Shown here: one piece after another, positions 29,603 through 39,587 of the stretch
How positions within the stretch are numbered: position 1 is the stretch's first letter
Layout of the letters: each line of letters opens with the position of its first letter
Assembly: GCA_035559435.1 (NCBI GenBank)
Contig: DATMBC010000050.1
Location: forward strand, 1-63,677
Reading direction: 5' to 3'
From: a bacterium
Lineage (GTDB): Bacteria; Zixibacteria; MSB-5A5; WJJR01
DNA length: 63,677 nt
Notes under the pieces: model-generated
What the model saw: the letters and a program-made list of their open reading frames with translations, nothing else
The model's database searches: none
Told to the model about the DNA's origin: nothing
Program-made: the position numbers and the translations under genes

Positions 29603-31084
29603 TTAGAACCGGTACGAGACCGACAGCAGCGTCTCGTAGCGCGTCAACGAATAGGTGCCGGGGAACACGCGGACGCCGTCGGGGGCGCCGCTCTGCGTGA
29701 TCTCCCGCTCCGAGGCGAAGGCAATCTCCTGCGCCGCGGCCAATTCCCATTGCCCTGAAATCACGTACGAAAACCCGGCGGTCAGCCCGATGCGGTCGCC
29801 GACATCCGGGAAGTTGGGTGTGAAGGTGGAGTCCACCGCCGCGCCGCCGTCGTAGTAGACGCCGCCGCGCACGGCCACGTTCTCCTTGGCGAGGTACTCG
29901 AAGCCGCCGGATACGCGAATCTGATCGTCCCAGCCAAACGGCACGGTGAGACTGGTCAGTTCGCCCACGCCGGTCGCCATGCCCGAGTCGGCAAAATCAA
30001 TCTGCCACTGCTCGACCGCCGACCAGAAGGTCATCTCCAGGTCCACGGCCAACAGCAGACGGTCGCTGGCGGTGTAGCCGATTCCGGCGCCGATGGCGGC
30101 GGGCAGATCGAGATCGTATTCGTAAGTCTGACGGAAATAACTCTTTGCGCTGCGGACCGGATCGCTGACGCCGAGGAAATACGAGCGGGTCACATCCGGG
30201 AACAAATCGGCTTCAATGTCGCGCCGCTCGGCGTTGATCGGCCACGCCATGTTCAGCTCCGCGGTGCCGTCCATCGGGATCGTCATCGGCGTCTTCGCGC
30301 TGAATCCGATGTTCAGCTTCTCGGAGGCGCGCCACAGCAAACCCATGTTGGCGCCGACACCGAACCCGTTGCCTTCCATCCGATAGTCGCCGTAAAAGTT
30401 GTCGATCGGGTAATCGTCGAGCAAGTCATGCAGGTTGTTCTCGAACCCGATCACGCGGCGGAAGACCACATCGCCGCGCGCGATGGACAGACCCACGCCG
30501 ACGGCGAGCTTGTCGCTGAAGCGGCGCGCCAGCGTCGGGTGGATGTCCATCACATCCAGGTCGGTGTGGAAGTTGCGCTTGGTGTTGAACTTATAATCCG
30601 TGTTGTAGCCCAGCGGCGAGCGGAACAGATCCCACTGGTAGTTCACATCATAAGGCCACAGCACACCGACACCGTACGCCCAGCTGGACCCTTCGCGCGG
30701 CGCCATCACCAATGCGAGGGACGGTATCGGCCAGGTGTCGTTGGTGGAATACAGCTCGCCGGAGGTGTCCGCCGCCAGGAATCCCTGATCGATGCCGTTG
30801 GCGCTGATGTTGGGATCGTACGCCAGACGCGGCGTGTAGGTGCCGAGCGTTGCGTTCAACTCGTTTTTCTCCAGAAACGCCAGTCCGGCGGGGTTGTAAC
30901 TCAGCGCGCTCCAGTCGCTGGCGACCCCGCGAAACGCTCCTCCCATCGACCGGGCGCGTAGCCCGACCCCGGCGGTCGAAAAACCCGCGGCTTCCCCATT
31001 GGCCGCGGCCAGCAAGAGAAGCCCCCCGGTCAACGCCGCTACCGTCACGACGGCGTGACGACGAAATCCCGCGATACGACGCAA
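29603..31084 (-). CDS. FadL-like outer-membrane transport protein (OMPP1/TodX family)
   Basis: A beta-barrel protein of about 493 residues. A signal peptide with basic start and Ala-rich core ends near AANGEAAG. It then shows STAGVGLRARSMGGAFRGVASDWSA, close to the FadL N-terminal hatch signature, and SYNPAGLAF. The rest is alternating amphipathic strands, and the chain ends in YRF with the C-terminal aromatic needed for barrel insertion. FadL proteins take up fatty acids or other hydrophobic compounds. The start is taken as the TTG at 31084, which has GGGGAGAGG just upstream and gives a clean signal peptide; a GTG at 31162 would add 26 residues. Confidence 0.87.
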   Translation of the reverse strand: MRRIAGFRRHAVVTVAALTGGLLLLAAANGEAAGFSTAGVGLRARSMGGAFRGVASDWSALSYNPAGLAFLEKNELNATLGTYTPRLAYDPNISANGIDQGFLAADTSGELYSTNDTWPIPSLALVMAPREGSSWAYGVGVLWPYDVNYQWDLFRSPLGYNTDYKFNTKRNFHTDLDVMDIHPTLARRFSDKLAVGVGLSIARGDVVFRRVIGFENNLHDLLDDYPIDNFYGDYRMEGNGFGVGANMGLLWRASEKLNIGFSAKTPMTIPMDGTAELNMAWPINAERRDIEADLFPDVTRSYFLGVSDPVRSAKSYFRQTYEYDLDLPAAIGAGIGYTASDRLLLAVDLEMTFWSAVEQWQIDFADSGMATGVGELTSLTVPFGWDDQIRVSGGFEYLAKENVAVRGGVYYDGGAAVDSTFTPNFPDVGDRIGLTAGFSYVISGQWELAAAQEIAFASEREITQSGAPDGVRVFPGTYSLTRYETLLSVSYRF

Positions 31085-31440
31085 TTGCCTCTCCCCGTTC
31101 AAGGTTGTCCTTAACCGTTGTGTGGCATTCAGAAAGCCACGCGAAACCGCGAATTTACCCACCTCCGCGAACCGCAGTCAAACGCTTTCTGGCCCGCGTA
31201 TTACGGCTCTGACACAACCGTGCAAGTCGACGGATCGCCATCACATGCGACCCGCCAGACCGCCGCAACGCCCTCATTACAACTGGGTACGCCGCTTATT
31301 CCCACCGACTACGGAAACTCCGGTAAGTGATTGCCTGTTATTGCCGAAACGGCTACCTTACGAGCTTGGCGGCATTTAACGCCTTGTCGACAGTCACTTA
31401 AGTCGTTCGAGCCGTGTGGGCACGGAAGGTCCTGCCTCGT
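31085..31440. other. divergent intergenic region between the FadL-like gene and uvrA
   Basis: This 356-base stretch is slightly AT-richer than its neighbours and has no supported gene. It should contain the promoters of both divergent genes, but I see no clean -35/-10 pair and no obvious LexA site. Confidence 0.5.
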
Positions 31441-34314
<2,874 letters not shown>

Positions 34315-34348
34315 TACAACGCCATCGATCAAGCGAAGGAAGGAGACC

Positions 34349-36277
34349 ATGGGTCAGAATCTCGTTCAAAAAATCATCAACGCGCACCTGGTCGACGGGA
34401 CGCCGGTGGCCGGGCAGCCAATCGCCATCCGGATCGACCAGACGCTGACGCAGGACGCCACCGGGACGATGGCCTACCTGCAATTCGAGGCGCTGGGCAT
34501 CGACAAGGTCCGAACCGAACGCTCGGTGTCGTACGTCGATCACAACATGCTCCAGGCGGGCTTTGAAAACGCCGACGACCATCAGTATCTGCAGAGCGTC
34601 GCCGCCCGCTACGGCATTGATTTCTCCCGTCCGGGCAATGGCATCTGCCACCAGGTGCATCTGGAACGGTACGGCGTTCCGGGCAAGACGCTGCTGGGCT
34701 CGGATTCGCACACGCCCACCAACGGCGGCCTGGGGATGCTGGCCATTGGCGCCGGCGGGTTGGATGTGGCCGTGGCCATGGCCGGGGGCCCCTTCCACCT
34801 CACCATGCCCAAGGTGATCCGCATCAATCTCAAGGGCAAACTGCAGCCCTGGGTCGCCGCCAAGGACATCATCCTCGAGATTCTGCGCCAATTGACCGTT
34901 AAAGGCGGCGTCGGCAAGATCCTCGAATACGCGGGCGATGGCGTCAAGAGTCTGACCGTGCCGGAGCGCGCCACGATCACCAACATGGGCGCCGAACTCG
35001 GCGCCACCACGTCGATCTTCCCATCGGATGAGAACACGCGCAAGTATCTGGCGATGCAGGGGCGCGAGAAGGACTACACGCCGCTGGCGGCCGACCCCGA
35101 CGCGACCTATGACGGCGAGGTTGTCATCGACTTGAACACGCTCGAACCGATGATCGCCCAGCCGCACTCGCCCGACAAGGTGGTGCCGGTGCGCACCGTG
35201 GCGGGACTGAAGGTCGACCAGGTGTGCGTCGGCTCCTGCACAAACTCATCCCTCTACGATTTGATGGTGACCGCCGCCATCCTCAAGGGCAAGCATGTGC
35301 ATCCGAACGTGAGCATGACGGTGACGCCCGGCTCGCGCCAGGTGTTCACCGCGATCGCGCAGGCGGGGGCGTTGGCCGACATCATCGCCGCCGGCGCGCG
35401 CATCCTCGAATCGGCCTGCGGGCCGTGCATCGGCATGGGCCAGGCGCCGCCATCGGGCGGCGTGTCGATCCGCAGTTTCAACCGCAACTTCGAGGGGCGT
35501 TCGGGCACCAAGGACGCGAATGTCTACCTCGCCTCGCCGCAGGTTTGCGCCGTCTGCGCCTTGACCGGCGAGATCACCGACCCGCGCACCTGGGGTCCGG
35601 AACCGAAAGTCGTGCTGCCGGATGAGATCCCGCTCGACGACGCGTTGATCGTCAAGCCGCCGCAGGACCGTCAGAAGGTCGAGATCAAGCGCGGACCGAA
35701 CATCAAGCCCCTGCCCAAGCAGGTGCCGCTCCCCAGCGCCATCAATGGCGAAGTGCTGCTGAAGGTCGGCGACAACATCACCACCGATCACATCATGCCG
35801 GCGGGCGCCAAGGTGCTGCCGCTGCGGTCGAACATCCCGGCGATCTCGGAGTTCGTCTTTGTCCGTGTCGATCCCGACTTCCCGCGCCGCGCCAAGGAGA
35901 AAAAGGGCGGCATCATTGTCGGCGGCGACAACTACGGACAGGGCTCCTCGCGCGAGCACGCGGCGTTGGCGCCGATGTACCTGGGGGTCAAGGCCGTCAT
36001 CGCCAAGAGCTTCGCCCGCATTCATCACGCCAACCTCGTCAACTTCGGCATTCCGCCGCTGACCTTCGCCAACCCGGCCGACTATGATCGCATCGATCAG
36101 GGCGATGTCCTCGACATCCCCGGATTGGCCGACAAGATCAAAAGTGGCGCGCCGCTCATGGCCCGCAACGTCACCAAGGGGTACGACTTCCCGCTGACGT
36201 ACGACCTGACGCCCTTCAACCGCGCGGTGTTGATGGAAGGCGGACTGCTCAACTACACCAGCCGTCACGCCGCGTAA
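34349..36277 (+). CDS. aconitate hydratase
   Basis: A 642-residue aconitase that isomerises citrate and isocitrate. The [4Fe-4S] ligands are Cys297 (VGSCTNS) and Cys357/Cys360 (ESACGPCIGMG). The substrate blocks GSDSHTPTNGGLGM and GDNYGQGSSREHAAL (swivel domain) are present. At this length it matches the single-chain type common in deep-branching and deltaproteobacterial lineages rather than the 890-residue AcnA. The ATG has AGGAGA directly upstream. It lies between uvrA and gcvT, all on the plus strand, with short gaps. Isocitrate dehydrogenase is at 58.5 kb. Confidence 0.96.
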   Translation: MGQNLVQKIINAHLVDGTPVAGQPIAIRIDQTLTQDATGTMAYLQFEALGIDKVRTERSVSYVDHNMLQAGFENADDHQYLQSVAARYGIDFSRPGNGICHQVHLERYGVPGKTLLGSDSHTPTNGGLGMLAIGAGGLDVAVAMAGGPFHLTMPKVIRINLKGKLQPWVAAKDIILEILRQLTVKGGVGKILEYAGDGVKSLTVPERATITNMGAELGATTSIFPSDENTRKYLAMQGREKDYTPLAADPDATYDGEVVIDLNTLEPMIAQPHSPDKVVPVRTVAGLKVDQVCVGSCTNSSLYDLMVTAAILKGKHVHPNVSMTVTPGSRQVFTAIAQAGALADIIAAGARILESACGPCIGMGQAPPSGGVSIRSFNRNFEGRSGTKDANVYLASPQVCAVCALTGEITDPRTWGPEPKVVLPDEIPLDDALIVKPPQDRQKVEIKRGPNIKPLPKQVPLPSAINGEVLLKVGDNITTDHIMPAGAKVLPLRSNIPAISEFVFVRVDPDFPRRAKEKKGGIIVGGDNYGQGSSREHAALAPMYLGVKAVIAKSFARIHHANLVNFGIPPLTFANPADYDRIDQGDVLDIPGLADKIKSGAPLMARNVTKGYDFPLTYDLTPFNRAVLMEGGLLNYTSRHAA

Positions 36278-36298
36278 CGGCATTGCAGGAGGGGAGAC

Positions 36299-37411
36299 AT
36301 GGAAACCGCAACGGCGCCATTGAAACTCACGCCCCTGACCGCGATCCACGAGCGGTTGGGCGGTCGGATGGTGCCCTTCGCCGGTTACCGCATGCCGGTG
36401 CAGTACTCCGGAATCATCCCGGAGCACCGCGCGGTGCGCCAGTCCGTCGGGATCTTCGATCTGAGCCACATGGGTGAATTCGACGTCCGCGGACCCGGCG
36501 CGATCGAGTTCCTCGAGCGCATGACCACCAACGATGTAAGCGCGCTGAAAATACACCAGTGCCAGTACACTGTGATGATGAACGACACGGGCGGCATCGT
36601 GGATGATCTGCTCATCTACCGCCGCCCCGAGGGGGCGATGCTGGTCGTCAACGCCGCCAACATCGACAAGGATTTCGCCTGGCTGAAGCAGCACTGCCCG
36701 CCAGGGGTCCAACTGACCAATCACTCCGACGAGACCGCGCTGGTGGCCATCCAGGGTCCGCGCGCGCAGGATGTGGTCGGCCGGCTGATCAAACACGACC
36801 TCGACTCGATCCCCTTCTATTGGGCGGCCGACACGAAGTACGATGGTCGCCCGATCGTCTTCTCGCGCACGGGGTACACCGGCGAGGATGGATTCGAAAT
36901 CTACCTGCCCAATGATCTGGCGGTGAGATTCTGGGAGCAGGCGATGGAGGTCGGGCAAGCGTTCGGCATGTTGCCGATTGGTCTCGGCGCGCGCGATACG
37001 TTACGCCTGGAGATGAAGTACGCGCTCTATGGCAACGATATCGACATGACCACCAGTCCGATCGAAGCGGGGCTGGGCTGGGTGGTCAAGGAGAACAAGC
37101 CGTTCGAGTTCGTCGGGAAACAGCACATCCTCGATATCAAGAAGTCCGGCCCGCGACGCAAGCTGGTCGCCTTCGTCATGGACGAGAAAGCGATTCCGCG
37201 TCACGGGTGCGAGATCCGCGCCGGCGGCGCCGCCATCGGGACCGTGACCTCGGGCACGCACTCACCGTCGCTGGACAAGGGGATCGGCATGGGATATGTG
37301 GCTGCCGAGCACAGCAAGGTCGGAACCAAGCTAGAGATCGTTATCCGCGACAAGGGCGTTCCCGCCACGGTCGTCAAGCCGCCCTTCGTCGCCAATACCA
37401 GCCATCGATAA
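36299..37411 (+). CDS. gcvT: aminomethyltransferase, glycine cleavage T protein
   Basis: The T protein transfers the methylene group of the aminomethyl-lipoyl H protein to tetrahydrofolate. The protein has 370 residues. It has HERLGGRMVPFAGYRMPVQY at the N-terminus, FDLSHMGEFDVRGP, the folate-site YTGEDGFEIYLP and a C-terminal T domain with GTVTSGTHSPSLDKGIGM. AGGAGGGGAG precedes the ATG. gcvH and gcvP are not adjacent and must be elsewhere. A strong hairpin follows the gene. Confidence 0.96.
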   Translation: METATAPLKLTPLTAIHERLGGRMVPFAGYRMPVQYSGIIPEHRAVRQSVGIFDLSHMGEFDVRGPGAIEFLERMTTNDVSALKIHQCQYTVMMNDTGGIVDDLLIYRRPEGAMLVVNAANIDKDFAWLKQHCPPGVQLTNHSDETALVAIQGPRAQDVVGRLIKHDLDSIPFYWAADTKYDGRPIVFSRTGYTGEDGFEIYLPNDLAVRFWEQAMEVGQAFGMLPIGLGARDTLRLEMKYALYGNDIDMTTSPIEAGLGWVVKENKPFEFVGKQHILDIKKSGPRRKLVAFVMDEKAIPRHGCEIRAGGAAIGTVTSGTHSPSLDKGIGMGYVAAEHSKVGTKLEIVIRDKGVPATVVKPPFVANTSHR

Positions 37412-37421
37412 GAACAACTTC

Positions 37422-37449
37422 GGCGCGCCACCCCGACCGGTGGCGCGCC
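37422..37449 (+). terminator. 11-bp hairpin between gcvT and comB
   Basis: A perfect stem (37422-37432 with 37439-37449) has a 6-base loop and is followed by ATTCCTCT, so the T-run is poor. It may end the gcvT transcript. It also stands eight bases before the likely comB ATG, where it could affect translation. Confidence 0.55.
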
Positions 37450-37457
37450 ATTCCTCT

Positions 37458-38180
37458 ATGTTCATTTCTGTCTCCCTCTCCCCCGGCAACCGCGCGCAGG
37501 ATCTGGCCCAATTCCAGGACACGCTGGGCTGTTATGTCGTCATCGATGTGCTGCGGGCCTCAACGGTAATCTGCACCGCACTGGCCAACGGCGCGCGCGA
37601 GGTGGTGCCCTTCGCGTCGGTGGAGGCGGCTCGTGCCGCCCGGCGGACCGATGCCCTGCTGTGCGGCGAGCGCGACGGGGTTAAACTGCCCGGCTTCGAT
37701 TGCGGCAACTCGCCCTCCGAGTACACAGCCGAAGCCATTGGCGGGCGCACGCTGCTCTACGCCTCCACCAACGGGGCGGTGGCGCTGGCCAACGCGCCGG
37801 AGAAGGCTGAGACCCTGGTCGCCGGGTTTGTGAATCTCACGGCGGCGGCCGAGGCCATCGACAGAATCGGGCTGACCACATTGATCGTCTGCGCCGGCAA
37901 GGAGGGACGCTTCGCCCTCGAGGATGCGGTCTGCGCCGGCGCGTTGATCGCCAAATTGTGGGAGGTCTCCGAGCACGCCGAGCCGGCCACCGACAGCGCC
38001 TACGCCGCGCAGGCGCTCTGGGATCGGTACAAGGACGATCCCAACATGGCGCTCTGGCAGAGCGAACACGGCCAGTTCCTGATGTCGCTGGGATTCGGCG
38101 CCGATCTGGCCGCGTGCGCCGCGATCGACACGACGTCGGTTGTGCCGGTCAAGCGACACGGTGCGCTGGTGGCGGCATGA
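37458..38180 (+). CDS. 2-phosphosulfolactate phosphatase-like protein (ComB family)
   Basis: A 240-residue protein of the ComB family: CYVVIDVLRASTVICTAL, CGERDGVKLPGFDCGNSP and STNGAVAL are family blocks. The founding enzyme releases phosphate from phosphosulfolactate in coenzyme M synthesis, but the family is wide in bacteria without coenzyme M and the true substrate here is unknown. I chose the ATG at 37458 because a GTG at 37440 falls inside a hairpin. No ComA or ComC partner is nearby. It converges on tyrS with only 18 bases between stops. Confidence 0.85.
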   Translation: MFISVSLSPGNRAQDLAQFQDTLGCYVVIDVLRASTVICTALANGAREVVPFASVEAARAARRTDALLCGERDGVKLPGFDCGNSPSEYTAEAIGGRTLLYASTNGAVALANAPEKAETLVAGFVNLTAAAEAIDRIGLTTLIVCAGKEGRFALEDAVCAGALIAKLWEVSEHAEPATDSAYAAQALWDRYKDDPNMALWQSEHGQFLMSLGFGADLAACAAIDTTSVVPVKRHGALVAA

Positions 38181-38198
38181 GAACTGTCGCGGTCCCGC

Positions 38199-39473
38199 CT
38201 AATCGGTGATCCGCACCACGTGGTACTGCTTTTTCCCTTTGCGTAGCAGGAAGAGTTTGCCCTCGATGCTGTCGCTCATCGAAACGGCATAATCGCGGTC
38301 GGTGATCTTGCGGCCGCCGAGATAGATGCCGCCGCCCTCGATCGACCGCTTGCCATCGCTCTTCGAAGTGGCCACTCCGGCCTGATGCAGGAGCGCGGCC
38401 AGCTCCAGCCGGTTGCCGTCGATTTCGGCGCGGCGGATCTCGCTGGACGGGGCGTCATCGAGGACATCCAACAATTCCGCGGCCGACAACTCCGCCAATT
38501 CGCCGCTGAAGAACAGTTTCGAGACCTGCTCGGCGCGCGCCAACGCATCATCGCCATGAGTCAACCGGGTCACCTCGCGCGCCAACACCTTCTGCGCCTC
38601 GCGCGCCTCGGGGCGGCTCCGGGTCGCCTCGGCCAACTCGCCGATGGTCTTCTGGTCCAACCAGGTGAAGAACTTCAGGTAGTCAACCACGTCCTTGTCG
38701 TCGGTGTTGAGCCAGAACTGGTAGTATTTGTAGGGAGAGGTGCGCGACGCATCCAGCCAGACGGTCCCCGCTTCGGTCTTGCCGAACTTGGTTCCGCTCG
38801 CGGTGGTCACCAACGGTGAGACCAGCCCGAAGGCCTGCCCGCCGCGGATGCGCCGGATGAGATCGGCGCCCGAGACGATGTTGCCCCACTGGTCGCTGCC
38901 GCCCATTTGCAGGGTGCAGCCGTGCCGTTCGTGGAGCATGAGAAAATCGTACGCCTGCAAGAGCATGTAGGAGAACTCGGTAAAGGAGATCCCCTCCTGG
39001 CTTTCCAGGCGCCGGCGCACCGATTCGCGGCCGATCATGGCGTTGACCGAGAAATGTTTGCCGATGTCGCGCAGGAACGCGACGAAGTTGAGCGAATTGA
39101 GCCAGTCAGCGTTGTTGACGAAGATCGCGCGGCTGGCGCCATAGTCGAAATCGAGGAACTTCTGCAACTGGCGGTGGATCGCCGCCGCGTTCTCCTCCAC
39201 CTGCGCCACCGTCAATAGCGGCCTCTCGTTGGCCTTGCCGCTGGGGTCGCCAATCATGCCGGTGCCGCCGCCGACCACGGCAATCGGACGGTGCCCGGCC
39301 CGCTGCAGGCGCGCCAGATTCATGATCTGCATAAGCGAGCCAACATGCAGACTGGCGGCGGTCGGGTCGAAGCCGATGTAACCGGTCACGGTCTGGGATT
39401 GGAAGTGCTCCTCCAAGCCGGGGGTCATGTCGACCACCAGCCCGCGCCATCTCATGTCATCCAGGAAGTTCAT
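38199..39473 (-). CDS. tyrS: tyrosyl-tRNA synthetase
   Basis: A class I synthetase of 424 residues that charges tRNA-Tyr. The HIGH motif is HVGS (43-46), the tyrosine-site blocks GFDPTAASLH and QMGGSDQWGNI are present, and the KMSKS loop is KFGKT (229-233). An S4-like RNA-binding domain closes the chain (about 355-420). The ATG start gives the usual MNFLDDMRWRGL opening. It stands alone, bounded by comB on one side and the bc-complex terminator on the other. Confidence 0.97.
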   Translation of the reverse strand: MNFLDDMRWRGLVVDMTPGLEEHFQSQTVTGYIGFDPTAASLHVGSLMQIMNLARLQRAGHRPIAVVGGGTGMIGDPSGKANERPLLTVAQVEENAAAIHRQLQKFLDFDYGASRAIFVNNADWLNSLNFVAFLRDIGKHFSVNAMIGRESVRRRLESQEGISFTEFSYMLLQAYDFLMLHERHGCTLQMGGSDQWGNIVSGADLIRRIRGGQAFGLVSPLVTTASGTKFGKTEAGTVWLDASRTSPYKYYQFWLNTDDKDVVDYLKFFTWLDQKTIGELAEATRSRPEAREAQKVLAREVTRLTHGDDALARAEQVSKLFFSGELAELSAAELLDVLDDAPSSEIRRAEIDGNRLELAALLHQAGVATSKSDGKRSIEGGGIYLGGRKITDRDYAVSMSDSIEGKLFLLRKGKKQYHVVRITD

Positions 39474-39526
39474 GGTCTGCTCCTTGTGGCCAATCTACAC
39501 CAACCAGTGTGTCGATCCAAGAGCCC

Positions 39527-39566
39527 AAAACGCCGCGCGGCGCCGCAATCCTGCGAGCGCCGCGCG
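39527..39566 (-). terminator. rho-independent terminator of the bc-complex operon
   Basis: A perfect 10-bp stem (39534-39543 with 39557-39566) has a 13-base loop, with TTTT three bases past the stem on the minus strand. It lies about 20 bases after the stop of the octahaem cytochrome gene. Confidence 0.7.
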
Positions 39567-39587
39567 TGTCCCGTATGGTCGTGTCTC

